A stretch of 64,000 bases of DNA from JBCCMA01 sp039026595 (lineage in GTDB: Bacteria; Pseudomonadota; Gammaproteobacteria; Steroidobacterales; JBCCMA01): the NCBI GenBank assembly GCA_039026595.1, contig JBCCMA010000001.1, positions 1 to 64,000 on the forward strand. Reading direction: 5' to 3'. Shown piece by piece: positions 8,594-17,886 of the stretch; position 1 is the first letter of the stretch; each line of letters starts with the position of its first letter. The translations under genes and the position numbers were made by a program. Under the pieces are notes generated by a model. That model was not told where the DNA came from. It saw only the letters and a program-made list of their open reading frames with translations, and did no database searches.

Positions 8594-9964
8594 TCAGTAG
8601 GTCGGCTTTCCGTCCTGCTTGTACACGCGACCGCCTTTCATCACGAAATCCACGCGTTGCAACAGGTTGATATGACGGAGGACATCGCCGTGCACGGCAA
8701 TGATGTCGGCGTACATTCCGGGCGCGACCGTGCCCCAGCGGTCGCTCACTTTCATCATCTTGGCCGGCCAGTACGTGGCCGCGCGAATGGTCTCCATGGG
8801 CGGGATGCCGATGACATTGACCCAGACATCGAGTTCGTTCCACGTGCTCTGGCAATGGAATTTCATCGGGATACCGCTGTCGGTGCCGATCAGCAGGACG
8901 ACGCCAGCATCGCGCAGCTGCCGCACCTTGTTCACCAGCGTGGGTTTGCGCTTGGGCGTGAGATCAAAATACAGCAGCCCTTTCGGGTTTACGATGCTTT
9001 CGCGAATATCGGCGATCGTGTCGTCTTTCAGTCCACGGTGCCAGCAGGTGCTGTCGAGGTGCTCGGGATTGTCGATCACCGAGTCGTACTGCCATAAGCC
9101 TTCCACGGTTGGCGTCCAGTACAACGGACCACCACGCACGCGGCCGGTCGCGGTGCGCTCATGCAGCGCCTCGACAATGTCTGAGGGATAGCGAGGCGCA
9201 GCGGCCAGGCCCGTGTGCTCAAAATTATCGATGCCAATTTCCAGACCCAGCCGGATTTCGTCCGGTCGGTGTGAATGGCCCACGACGGGCAACCCGTGTT
9301 TGTGCGCTTCATCGACAACGGCCCGCGCCTCGTCGCGGGTCATCTCATCCTGATCCACAAGCTTGATGACATCGACCCCCGCCTCGGCCAGCGTGCGGAC
9401 CTTCGCGCGGGCGTCGCGCACGCCCTCAATGCCCCATCGATAGGCTTCACTGCCGGGGTACGGTTTATGCTGGATAAAAGGCCCGCTGATGAACAGTCGC
9501 GGCCCGGGAATCTCGCCGTCGTTCACACGCTGTCGCACGCTGAGTGACGCATCGAGCGGTGCACCCAGATCGCGCGCAGTGGTGACCCCCGCCAGCAGCA
9601 ACTGCTCAGCCGACGCGGGCATGATCTCGTCCGCAAAGCGTTCCAGATACGCCTTGTGCCAGTGACCGTAATCCGAGTGGCCATTGATCATCAGGTGTAC
9701 GTGCATGTCCCAGAGACCGGGCAGCACGCTCATGCCATCCGTGGAGATCACGCGGTATCCGTTCGGCACCGCGAGGGTATCCACTGTACCCACCTTTTCG
9801 ATTACACCATCGGCAATCAGGATGACGCTGTTGTTGATCGGCGCACCCAGCAATCCATCGATCAGTCGACCGCCGACCAGCGCCGTCTTGTCAGGGCTGT
9901 TCTGTGCCACGGCGTGTGAGGTCACAAGAACACTGACCAACGCCACAAAAATCATGCGCATCAT
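8594..9964 (-). CDS. Secreted or periplasmic metal-dependent amidohydrolase
   Basis: This 456-residue protein has a signal peptide (MMRMIFVALVSVLVTSHAVAQ) and the amidohydrolase-superfamily metal set: DMHVHL (about residues 86–91), Lys in GVDVIKLV (likely carboxylated), His in VVGHSH and FEHTG, and Asp in IGTDSG. The start of the domain (LVGGRLIDG) and its end (GTVAPGMYADIIAV, then MKGGRVY) fit the imidazolonepropionase-/dipeptidase-like amidohydrolase group. The substrate is not predictable; the group hydrolyses cyclic amides, Xaa-Pro dipeptides and related compounds. The start overlaps the stop of the patatin gene (ATGA), and a 7TM/transglutaminase gene follows after 1 base, so it sits in a four-gene coupled run. 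Confidence 0.83.
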   Translation of the reverse strand: MMRMIFVALVSVLVTSHAVAQNSPDKTALVGGRLIDGLLGAPINNSVILIADGVIEKVGTVDTLAVPNGYRVISTDGMSVLPGLWDMHVHLMINGHSDYGHWHKAYLERFADEIMPASAEQLLLAGVTTARDLGAPLDASLSVRQRVNDGEIPGPRLFISGPFIQHKPYPGSEAYRWGIEGVRDARAKVRTLAEAGVDVIKLVDQDEMTRDEARAVVDEAHKHGLPVVGHSHRPDEIRLGLEIGIDNFEHTGLAAAPRYPSDIVEALHERTATGRVRGGPLYWTPTVEGLWQYDSVIDNPEHLDSTCWHRGLKDDTIADIRESIVNPKGLLYFDLTPKRKPTLVNKVRQLRDAGVVLLIGTDSGIPMKFHCQSTWNELDVWVNVIGIPPMETIRAATYWPAKMMKVSDRWGTVAPGMYADIIAVHGDVLRHINLLQRVDFVMKGGRVYKQDGKPTY

Positions 9965-12120
9965 TCGCGTTCTCCCCCAGCGAACTGCATTTTGGAAAAG
10001 GATAGTACCCGCTCCAGTTCACCACGGACATCGCGCTGCGGCCGTTGCGCCACATTTACCGCACCGTAGCCGTCAATTTGACGCTGCATGTCCTGACGCG
10101 ACGGACTGGCGAGCATCCACCCAAGCGGATGGGCGACGCCATTGTCCCGTAACGGTACGCGTACGTAACGATCATCGCCCGCTGCCACAGCCAGACGCTC
10201 GATGGCCGCCTCGGTGTTACCGATGCGGGTTTTCAGCGTACTGATCAGCGGCGACAGGGTTTCCGGCAGAAAACGGCGGCGATGGCAGGTCGCAGGCTCA
10301 GACAGCGCGCTCGGTGCGGTTTCGGACGGATTGCACCGCTGAATGGCGTTGGCTTCGGCGTTTGTGATCTGAATAACAAACGGCTCAAGCCACACGCCGT
10401 GGCGGCGGTGGAGTGCGGCACGCTCACGCCGCACGAGATGCAGCAGTTCAAGCGCCGATGTGGCGCCCGCATTGTCGACATAGCCACCGTCGACAATACG
10501 TGTCCAGTGTTCGCGTTGATCGTCAGGCCGGTTATCGCTCCGTCGAACCACACCGGCCGGGCTCACGTAAGGAAAGCGCGCACTATTGTGCGCGGCGGTC
10601 GATAAGGGAACGGCATCGCCCATTATCGCCACGCCGTCGAGCGCCCCACTGCTGGCGCCCAGACGGACCGGCGCGTAGACCATTCGCTCGCCGGTCTCAA
10701 CCAACGTGGAGTTCAGTAACAACCACGGCACGGTCGGTGCGGGTCCGGTGTAAAGCGTCATGAGCGGTTGCGCGAATCGGTCCGTCCCGGCTGCCCAACG
10801 CCAATTTGTCTCGAAGCTGCGCTCGAGGGTCATGGCACGGTCATCGAACACCGGCACGGGCAAGAACCGCTGCAGCAAATCCGGGAACAGCAACGTCACC
10901 AGCGCCGGGCCCAGAAAATCCCGCTCCAGCGTCGCGCTTGCCACCGCGCGCGCCGCATCATTGCGATCCGCCGTGGTCGCAGCGAACACGCTCGCCCCCA
11001 GACTGCCGCCTGAGACGCCGGAGAGTGCGAGCACCAGTTCGTCGAACGCCAGCGGCGTTTCGCTCTGATCGTGCAGCGCCCCCAGAACGGCCGCCGTCCA
11101 ATAGGCCGCACGAATGCCGCCTCCCTCGGTCGCCACGATGAACACCGGCAGTCTGTCGCCCGTCACACGCGGCGCGCGGTACGCCACCCAGTCGTCCAAA
11201 GCGTCTGCGACCTCTGGGCGAGTATCAACAACTGCCTCACAAACCTCCGGGGCGTCCGTTGATGTCATCTCCGGGCACAGTCGAATTGCGTGGTTTTCAT
11301 TGGTCAGACTGAACAGCGCAATACTGATCAGCGCCACCCAGACCACGGGAAACCGGAACCAGTTAGACAGATAAACCAGTGTCGAGCCCACAACAACGGC
11401 CAGCCCGGCCCCGAGCATCAAAACACCTCCCGGTCCAATCAGGCTGGCCATTGCGAGCGGCGCGCGCACGGCTGCCACCATCACCACGGCATTGGTCAGC
11501 AGAAGGAACCAGTACCAGCGTCGTGTACTTGCCGGCAAATCCGCGAAGTCGGTCAGGTTGTTGTGGGTTTTTTGTTCGCGATAGCTTGGCAGGCGAAACA
11601 CGCGGCGGCGTACATTGACGAAAATCACGAACACCGCGAGCGCCCCGCTGAGCCAGACCAGAAGCGCGACGGGCTGGAAACGCGCCTCGTCCCAGAGCGT
11701 CGCCAGACCGAGGATCAGAATCAGAAACACAGATGCGCCCAGCCAGCGCGGCAGATGGTGTTTCAGCCACGGCAATACGGACTGATCCGACGGCGCGATG
11801 CGTGGCTCCGACGCAAGCCGCTCGCCCTCTCGCACAAACCGGAAACGGAACATTACGCGTGCGGAGTACCACGTGGACAATGCGGCGCCCATGGCGGTGG
11901 CGATGAACAAAATGACGTCACCGCCGAAATCGGTGCTGCACTTCAGCCCGTAATAAATCAGAAGATCCCGAGCCTGCCCCACGAACAACACCAGGACCAG
12001 ACCGATCAACAGCAGGATCAACTGAAAGCGCACCAGCCCCAACACCCCGAACAACAGCCGGATGTGTTGCCACAAGGCGGCTGTGCGTTCGCGTAATCCT
12101 GTGGGAGCGGCATGGGACAT
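9961..12120 (-). CDS. Polytopic membrane protein with patatin-like phospholipase domain
   Basis: The gene encodes 719 residues from the ATG at 12120 (MSHAAPTGLRERTAALW). A start at 12201 would run across the divergent ABC-transporter start. The N-terminal 280 residues hold about six membrane helices. The rest is patatin-like: oxyanion loop EGGGIRAAYWTAAVLGAL (about residue 330), nucleophile elbow ALSGVSGGSLGASVF with the Ser of GVSGG (about residue 367), and catalytic Asp in DGGYVDNAGATSAL (about residue 542). Patatins cleave acyl groups from phospholipids; here the active site is tethered to the membrane. The intergenic region to the divergent ABC gene is only 65 bases. The amidohydrolase gene begins inside its stop codon. 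Confidence 0.8.
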   Translation of the reverse strand: MSHAAPTGLRERTAALWQHIRLLFGVLGLVRFQLILLLIGLVLVLFVGQARDLLIYYGLKCSTDFGGDVILFIATAMGAALSTWYSARVMFRFRFVREGERLASEPRIAPSDQSVLPWLKHHLPRWLGASVFLILILGLATLWDEARFQPVALLVWLSGALAVFVIFVNVRRRVFRLPSYREQKTHNNLTDFADLPASTRRWYWFLLLTNAVVMVAAVRAPLAMASLIGPGGVLMLGAGLAVVVGSTLVYLSNWFRFPVVWVALISIALFSLTNENHAIRLCPEMTSTDAPEVCEAVVDTRPEVADALDDWVAYRAPRVTGDRLPVFIVATEGGGIRAAYWTAAVLGALHDQSETPLAFDELVLALSGVSGGSLGASVFAATTADRNDAARAVASATLERDFLGPALVTLLFPDLLQRFLPVPVFDDRAMTLERSFETNWRWAAGTDRFAQPLMTLYTGPAPTVPWLLLNSTLVETGERMVYAPVRLGASSGALDGVAIMGDAVPLSTAAHNSARFPYVSPAGVVRRSDNRPDDQREHWTRIVDGGYVDNAGATSALELLHLVRRERAALHRRHGVWLEPFVIQITNAEANAIQRCNPSETAPSALSEPATCHRRRFLPETLSPLISTLKTRIGNTEAAIERLAVAAGDDRYVRVPLRDNGVAHPLGWMLASPSRQDMQRQIDGYGAVNVAQRPQRDVRGELERVLSFSKMQFAGGERE

Positions 12121-12185
12121 GGCGCTGAAGTGTAGTTCATCTGAGCGCCACCACACACCAGCGCAACTGCGCGTACACTTCGCGC

Positions 12186-14024
12186 ATGCCCACATCCCCA
12201 CGCTCCGCAGCGCCGAACGAATCCGACGGTGTCGTACGTCGCTTTACCGGTGTTTTCCGCTACTCCCGCCGCGCCATCGAGCTTGTCTGGGACACCAACC
12301 GGACGCTGACGCTTTTGCTCGGTGCGTTGACCATCGTCGCCGGCGTACTGCCTGCCGCGATCGCCTACGTTGGTCAGTTGATCGTGGACGGAGTGGTCGC
12401 CGCGATGAACGAGCCCTCGCACAACGCTCAGCGCGTGCTGCGGTTTGTGGCTTTGGAGGGATTGCTGGTCGCAACCGTTGCGGGCGCACAGCGCGGGCTG
12501 TCGGCGTGTCAGTCGTTATTGCGGGCACAGCTTGGTCATCGCGTCAATATTCTGATTCTCGAGAAAGCACTGACGCTGCGCCTTGAACAATTTGAAGATG
12601 CGGACTTCTACGACAAGCTGACACGGGCCAGACGCGAGGCCTCGAGTCGGCCCTTAAGTCTTGTAAACCGGACGTTTGGTCTGGCTCAAAACGGCCTGTC
12701 GCTACTGAGCTACGGCGTTCTGCTTCTGCAGTTCTCGCCTTGGGCCGTTCTGATTCTGGCGCTGGCCGGCCTGCCGGCCTTTATCGCCGAGGCGCGTTTT
12801 TCCGGCGATGCCTTCCGCCTTTTCCGCTGGCGCTCCCCCGAATCGCGCATGCAGATTTATCTCGAAACCGTGCTCGCGCGCGAGGACAGCGCCAAGGAAG
12901 TCAAACTGTTCAACCTCGGGCCGCGGCTGCTTGAGCGCTATCGGGGCATCTTCGCGCGGCTGTACAAAGAGGACCGAGCGCTGACGTTACGGCGCGACGG
13001 ATGGGGCTTTGGTCTTGGCCTGATCGCCACAGCCGCGTTCTACGGTGCCTATGCGTGGATTGTTCTTGCCACCGTGCGGAGCGGGATCACGTTGGGCGAA
13101 ATGACGATGTATCTGATCCTCTTCCGACAGGGCCAATCCGCCGTGACCGCCATTTTGTCGTCGGTCAGCGGCATGTATGAGGACAATCTTTACCTGTCGA
13201 CGCTCTACGAATTTCTTGAGCAGACCGTCGCGGTGGGCGGCGGCAAGGCGACCACCGGCCTGAACGAAGGGGACGGTATTCGTTTTGAGGCCGTCTCGTT
13301 TGTGTACCCCGGCGCCTCATCACGGGCTTTGCACGACATCACGCTGCACCTCAAGCCCGGCGAGTCGCTCGCGCTGGTCGGCGAGAACGGATCCGGTAAG
13401 ACCACGTTGATCAAACTCCTTACGCGGCTCTACGAGCCGACGGAGGGCCGAATTCTCCTGGACGGACGACCGCTGCCGGACTGGGACCATGCCACATTGC
13501 TCAAGCGCGTCGGCGTGATTTTTCAGGATTTCGGGCGCTACCAGTTCACCGTGGGCGAGAACATCGGCGCGGGCAACGAGACGCACTTTGATGATGCTGA
13601 GCGCTGGCGCGGCGCGGCGGCGGCCGGCATGGCCGCCCCGTTCATTGAAAACCTGCCAAAGCAATACAGCACCCGGCTGGGGCGCTGGTTTGCTCAGGGA
13701 CAGGAGCTGTCTGGAGGGCAATGGCAGAAAATTGCGCTGTCCCGCGCCTTCATGCGCGACGACGCCGATATTCTTGTGCTCGATGAACCGACAGCAGCGA
13801 TGGACGCTGCCGCCGAGGCCCAGGTGTTCGATCATGTCCGAGCCAGCGCAAAAGACCGGATGGTGATCCTGATCTCCCATCGATTTTCCACCGTCCGAGC
13901 CGCCGAGCACATTCTGGTCATGGAAGACGGCCGGATCATCGAACGTGGCAATCACGATAGCCTGATGGCTTCCGGCGGCCGCTATGCCGATTTGTTCGAG
14001 CTGCAGGCAGCCGGTTACCGCTGA
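12186..14024 (+). CDS. ABC transporter, fused permease and ATPase
   Basis: In this 612-residue half-transporter, the N-terminal 320 residues are a membrane domain with helices around 38–60, 155–185 and 270–295. A complete ABC ATPase follows: Walker A GENGSGKTTLIKLL (about residue 399), Q-loop VIFQDFGRYQFTVGENIGAG, signature LSGGQWQKIALSRAF, Walker B ADILVLDEPTAAMD and H-loop LISHRFSTV. The architecture is that of type IV exporters, which work as dimers. This subgroup often exports lipids, peptides or drugs, but the substrate cannot be told. The gene is preceded by the divergent patatin gene and followed after 54 bases by the prephenate fusion gene, to which it has no obvious functional link. 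Confidence 0.87.
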   Translation: MPTSPRSAAPNESDGVVRRFTGVFRYSRRAIELVWDTNRTLTLLLGALTIVAGVLPAAIAYVGQLIVDGVVAAMNEPSHNAQRVLRFVALEGLLVATVAGAQRGLSACQSLLRAQLGHRVNILILEKALTLRLEQFEDADFYDKLTRARREASSRPLSLVNRTFGLAQNGLSLLSYGVLLLQFSPWAVLILALAGLPAFIAEARFSGDAFRLFRWRSPESRMQIYLETVLAREDSAKEVKLFNLGPRLLERYRGIFARLYKEDRALTLRRDGWGFGLGLIATAAFYGAYAWIVLATVRSGITLGEMTMYLILFRQGQSAVTAILSSVSGMYEDNLYLSTLYEFLEQTVAVGGGKATTGLNEGDGIRFEAVSFVYPGASSRALHDITLHLKPGESLALVGENGSGKTTLIKLLTRLYEPTEGRILLDGRPLPDWDHATLLKRVGVIFQDFGRYQFTVGENIGAGNETHFDDAERWRGAAAAGMAAPFIENLPKQYSTRLGRWFAQGQELSGGQWQKIALSRAFMRDDADILVLDEPTAAMDAAAEAQVFDHVRASAKDRMVILISHRFSTVRAAEHILVMEDGRIIERGNHDSLMASGGRYADLFELQAAGYR

Positions 14025-14078
14025 CCCCGCCGGCGGCGCTACACTTGCGCTCGCACACAACGCAACGGACGGCCAAGC

Positions 14079-15782
14079 ATGCGAGTCACCTATCTCGGCC
14101 CGGAGGGCAGCTTCAGCGAGGAGGCCGCTCGCGCGTTCCGGCCTGACGCCACGCTGCTGCCGTGCGCGTCCATAGCGGGCACACTCACCGCGCTGATCGA
14201 CGGACAGGCCGAGCGCGCCTTCGTGCCTCTGGACAACATCAAGGCCGGACCGGTCGGCGAAACGCTGGACGCGCTCTTCGCTCTGCGCGACGAGATCCTG
14301 ATTTGCGACATTCAGGTGCAGCGGGTTCGTCACGCAGTAGGGGCGCTCGGCCAACGGCACGAGATCCAGACCATCCGCTCGCACGCCACGACGCTGGCCC
14401 AATGCACGGACTATCTGTCGCGGCACTTTCCAAATGCGCTGCGCGAATCGCTGCCAAGCAGCAGCCGCGCGGTCAGCGATCTGGCCCAGTCACGCGATGA
14501 GCACGTCGCGGTGGTAGGTAATCCGAATGCCATGACCCGCTACAGTGTCCCCATTTTGGATCGCGACATCGGCGATGCCTCTGATAACACCACGCGCTTT
14601 GCGTTGATCTCGAGGCGCGCCGATGGCACGCGCGTACCGTCGGGCCGCGACGTGACCACAATCGTACTGAGCCCGCCGGCCGACCGAACAGGCGTTCTGC
14701 TCGACGCACTGACCATTGTCAGCGGTCGACATCAGATCAATCTCTCCGCCATGCACTCGCGACCAAACGGGCGCGGCGGCTTGCGTTTTTTTGTCGATAT
14801 CGAAGGGCACATGGATGACGACGAGGTTCACGCCTGCGTGGCGGAACTCACGTCGCGCTTGACCGGTGATCGTGTCGATGTGGCCGTACTGGGCAGTTAC
14901 CCCAGACGCGCATTCGTCACACCGTGCATTCGCACTATTGGCATCATCGGTGGCACCGGCGCAATGGGTCGCTGGCTGCACGAGTTCTTTTCGAGCGCCG
15001 GCTACGACGTGCTGGTCTCAGGGCGCGATACCGATCTGACCTACGACGAGTGTATCGCCCATGCGAACGCTGTGGTGGTGAACGTTCCCATCCAGCACAC
15101 ACGCGCCGTTATAGAAAAGGTGGCACCGCTCATGGCGTCCGGTCAGGTCCTCGTGGACAACACTTCGATCAAGCGCGACGCCGTCAAGGCGATGCTTGAG
15201 CACGCGCCTGAAGGCGTGGAGGTGCTGGGTATGCACACCGTCTTCGGTCCGGCCGCCGCCGGCCTGAAAGGCCAGAACGTCATCTTCACACGCACCGACC
15301 GCGCGGGGCGCCGCAGTGCGGAGTTCGAAAACATCTTCTACAAGCACGGCGCGCAGGTCACGTACGCGGACAGCGACGCCCACGACCGGCAGATGGCGCT
15401 GCACCAGAATCTTGAGCATTTCACCAAGCTGGTGCTGGCTGAGGTGATCACGCAAACCGTTCCGGACGCAGATGCGCTCGAGCCCTTCTCATCACCCAAC
15501 TCCCGGGCGTCCCTCGCCACGATGGGCCGCGTTCTCCACATGGACCTTGAGCTGCTTGGCCAAATCCAGTCGCACAATCAGTATGGCGCCGCCGTCATCC
15601 GCCAATACGCCGACGTGGTGGAACGACTGGCCTGCGCTGTGGAGCAGGGTGACCTTGCAGCGCTCCAGCGGAGTGTCGAGAAAAGCGCCGGCCAGCTAGG
15701 CCATCGATTCCTGTCCGACATGCTCGCCCGATCAAAGCGTCTCGATCAGGTGGCCGCCACCTCTGACAACATCGAGGTGTAG
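14079..15782 (+). CDS. Bifunctional prephenate dehydratase–ACT–prephenate dehydrogenase fusion
   Basis: In this 567-residue protein, residues 1–180 are prephenate dehydratase: VTYLGPEGSFSEEAA, then FVPLDNIKAGPVGETLD and the catalytic DNTTRFALI. Residues about 190–275 are an ACT domain (TGVLLDALTIVSGRHQINLSAM, then the ESRP-like SRPNGRGG and FFVDIEG), the usual Phe-feedback site. From about residue 287 there is a TyrA-like Rossmann domain (IGIIGGTGAMGRWL), GMHTVFGPAAAG and HQNLEHFTKLVLAEV. There is no chorismate mutase domain. One polypeptide would therefore make both phenylpyruvate and hydroxyphenylpyruvate from prephenate. PheA and TyrA are normally separate in gammaproteobacteria, each usually fused to a mutase. 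The last 37 bases overlap the convergent glycosyltransferase gene. Confidence 0.85.
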   Translation: MRVTYLGPEGSFSEEAARAFRPDATLLPCASIAGTLTALIDGQAERAFVPLDNIKAGPVGETLDALFALRDEILICDIQVQRVRHAVGALGQRHEIQTIRSHATTLAQCTDYLSRHFPNALRESLPSSSRAVSDLAQSRDEHVAVVGNPNAMTRYSVPILDRDIGDASDNTTRFALISRRADGTRVPSGRDVTTIVLSPPADRTGVLLDALTIVSGRHQINLSAMHSRPNGRGGLRFFVDIEGHMDDDEVHACVAELTSRLTGDRVDVAVLGSYPRRAFVTPCIRTIGIIGGTGAMGRWLHEFFSSAGYDVLVSGRDTDLTYDECIAHANAVVVNVPIQHTRAVIEKVAPLMASGQVLVDNTSIKRDAVKAMLEHAPEGVEVLGMHTVFGPAAAGLKGQNVIFTRTDRAGRRSAEFENIFYKHGAQVTYADSDAHDRQMALHQNLEHFTKLVLAEVITQTVPDADALEPFSSPNSRASLATMGRVLHMDLELLGQIQSHNQYGAAVIRQYADVVERLACAVEQGDLAALQRSVEKSAGQLGHRFLSDMLARSKRLDQVAATSDNIEV

Positions 15783-16813
15783 ATCGCGCCATAGGCTCGA
15801 GCGGCTGCCGGCCAGCTAAACTCGGCCGCGCGCGAACGGCATCGTTCGGCCAGAGCATCGTCTGTCGCAAACCGCGCCATTGCCTCGTTGAACACACGCG
15901 CCATCGACGCGGGATCAAACGTCTCCCAGTAAAACGCTGCGTCGCCGCCAATTTCAGGCAGGCTGGCGCAGCGTGAGCAAAAAACCGGCTTGCCGTGACT
16001 CATCGCCTCGATGACGGGAAGCCCGAAACCTTCGAGCCGCGACGGGAACACCAGAGCCTCGCACTGCTGCAGCAACCATTGCTTCTCCGACTCGCTGACC
16101 TCCCCGAGCACGTGCACCCGATCGGATACACCGTATTTTTGGGCTTCGCTGCGCACACGATCGACATACGTGGAGTCTGTATTGCCAGCCACACATAACC
16201 CAGTGCCCGGCACCTCACTCAAAAACGCGGGCAGGACATGCAGGTTTTTCTTGGGCCGGACCACTCCGAGCGCCAGAACGTAGGGACCTTCGGGCGCACC
16301 ATTGGGGCGCTCCGGCGTAAGGCCTGTCGCGAGGCACGGCGCATTCGGTACAACGTCCACGGGGCGCGCGCCAATGCGGAGGTGCTCCAGCACCACCTCG
16401 CGCGTAAAGGCCGAAATTGTTGTGATACGAGCCGCGCGATCTACCAGTCTTTGCACGCGCGCCAAACGTCGACGGGCCTTAGTCAGCGTTTTCTCGGTCA
16501 GAAAGTTCAGGTCATGAATCGTCAGGAGGCATGGTGTGTCGCGCGGGGGCAGGAACGCCGCGTCCTGATGCGTCACATGCCAGAGATCGAAGCGCCTGCC
16601 AAGGCTCGGAAAATGTCGTCGCCGCCAGTCGGCTGAAATGTGGTCCACCGACTCGCCGAGCCGATGCTCACCACCGGGTGGCATCAGGAAAACGGGTCTC
16701 CAGAGTTCGGAATGACAGTCGAGCAGCGCTGAACCGAGATGGCGTGCCACCTGACCAAGTCCATTGGCCGGCGAGCGAAGGCGTTCAACATCGATCAGAA
16801 CGGTGGCGGTCAC
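15746..16813 (-). CDS. Glycosyltransferase family 4-type
   Basis: The 355-residue product has a GT-B fold. The N-terminal half begins VLIDVERLRSPANGLGQVARHL and includes LWHVTHQDAAF and LTIHDLNFL. The C-terminal nucleotide-sugar half carries GVVRPKKNLHVLPAFL, VHVLGEVSESEKQWLLQQCEALVFPSRLEGFGLPVIEAMSHG split across the E-x7-E motif (EGFGLPVIE, about residue 258), and ASLPEIGGDAAFY. It should transfer a sugar from a nucleotide donor to a glycolipid or polysaccharide in the cytoplasm. No other polysaccharide genes are nearby, so acceptor and pathway are unknown. It converges on the prephenate fusion gene with a 37-base overlap of coding ends. Confidence 0.83.
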   Translation of the reverse strand: MTATVLIDVERLRSPANGLGQVARHLGSALLDCHSELWRPVFLMPPGGEHRLGESVDHISADWRRRHFPSLGRRFDLWHVTHQDAAFLPPRDTPCLLTIHDLNFLTEKTLTKARRRLARVQRLVDRAARITTISAFTREVVLEHLRIGARPVDVVPNAPCLATGLTPERPNGAPEGPYVLALGVVRPKKNLHVLPAFLSEVPGTGLCVAGNTDSTYVDRVRSEAQKYGVSDRVHVLGEVSESEKQWLLQQCEALVFPSRLEGFGLPVIEAMSHGKPVFCSRCASLPEIGGDAAFYWETFDPASMARVFNEAMARFATDDALAERCRSRAAEFSWPAAARAYGAIYTSMLSEVAAT

Positions 16814-16888
16814 GACTCAGGGGAACCCACACAGACAATGCGCAAGTATACCGACGAGTGACTCAAGGTGATCGGAACGGCCATTGGA

Positions 16889-17235
16889 TCAGGACGCGGG
16901 CAGCGGACACCCCGAATCATCGCAATACGCGCCATCGTGGGTCGGCTGACCATCTGCGAGCGCAACGGGATCTGCCGAGTCTGTCGCCAGAGAGACCGGC
17001 GCCTGGGCAGCGTGATGCTCGAACACACTGTGCAGCCCGATCACTTCTACATCAGACTTCTCGAAGGTCTCACGGATGCGCTGAGCCTGGGCAAGCCGTG
17101 ACTGACACAGCCCGGAAAAAGCATCTGAAACGCCTCGATCGCCACGACGCGCCCTCGCAAAGTCTCAAGCGGTAACGGGCTGTCCGTGTTCAGCCACTTG
17201 CTGATCTGAAGTTCCGGGGCCTTTACGATGTTCAA
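16889..17235 (-). pseudogene. Decayed redoxin/TlpA-like gene (frameshift, internal deletion, lost Cys)
   Basis: From a TTG at 17235, preceded by GAGGG, the reading frame gives LNIVKAPELQISKWLNTD, then LRGRVVAIEAFQM and GCVSHGLP. This is the start of a peroxiredoxin/thioredoxin-like redoxin. The frame then breaks near 17098. Reading one base out of phase continues the family sequence (QAQRIRETFEKSDVEVIGLH, SVFEHHAAQ), then jumps to a short tail ending CDDSGCPLPAS and a TGA at 16889. Roughly 100 residues of the fold, including the core strands, are missing. The usual CPGC motif reads FPGC. Each defect alone could be tolerated, but together they indicate a non-functional relic. This stretch is the only content of the gap between the glycosyltransferase gene and ohrR. 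Confidence 0.65.
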
Positions 17236-17428
17236 GGCTCTACCCTCGTGTGACGACCGACGCGATAAAGCGCGCATCGCGCGGCTCGCATAGGCATACA
17301 GTCATTCACCGCCATTTCAGAGCTCCTGTGTATTCCGCAATATTTATTATTGCGATAACATTTATGCCGCGACCGGCACAATGTCAATCGAAATTTGTCG
17401 CGATAAACGATGCTGATATATTTCGCCC

Positions 17429-17881
17429 ATGGGAAAACGGACCTCGCCTCTGGACACACACCTGTGCTTCAGCATCTACAGCGCCCACCTTGCGCTACAA
17501 CGCACGTACAAGCCCGTTCTTGACCACCTCGGGGTGACGTACACGCAGTATCTCGCCCTGAGTCTCCTGTGGGCGGCGGACCGGCGCACCATCGGCGAGA
17601 TGGCGGGTGCACTCGATCTAGAACCGTCCACCATGACCCCGTTGCTGAAAAGGCTCGAGGCAGGCGGGTTTGTGAAACGCAAGCGGGACCCGGACAACGA
17701 GCGTCGGGTCATCGTGTCGCTCACGGCCAAGGGACGCCGATCGCAGTCGGATACCGGCCGGCTTCAGAAAGCACTGCACACAGGTTCAGGCATGTCTGAG
17801 GACAAGCTGGCACGGCTCAATCGAGCGGTGAGATCATTTCGCGACGCGTTGCGCGACCACCTGGATCAGATCACATCGTAA
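17429..17881 (+). CDS. ohrR: MarR-family regulator, OhrR type (organic peroxide sensor)
   Basis: This 150-residue winged-helix protein has the OhrR hallmark Cys13 in LDTHLCFSIYSAHLAL near the N-terminus, which in the family is oxidised by organic hydroperoxides and releases DNA. The core VTYTQYLALSLLWAADRRTIGEMAGALDLEPSTMTPLLKRLEAGG is the recognition region, followed by the wing KRKRDPDNERRVIVSLT. OhrR usually represses ohr, but no ohr gene is in the window. The adjacent downstream gene is a glutathione S-transferase, 5 bases away and likely co-transcribed. The 150-base AT-rich upstream region contains two GCGATAA direct repeats, which could belong to its operator. This is inference. Confidence 0.78.
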   Translation: MGKRTSPLDTHLCFSIYSAHLALQRTYKPVLDHLGVTYTQYLALSLLWAADRRTIGEMAGALDLEPSTMTPLLKRLEAGGFVKRKRDPDNERRVIVSLTAKGRRSQSDTGRLQKALHTGSGMSEDKLARLNRAVRSFRDALRDHLDQITS

Positions 17882-17886
17882 GCGGG

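Noticed and set aside
17047..17277. 76-codon minus-strand frame as an intact small gene
   Set aside because: It is the N-terminal piece of a redoxin-like gene; the family sequence continues in another frame, so I annotated a pseudogene instead.
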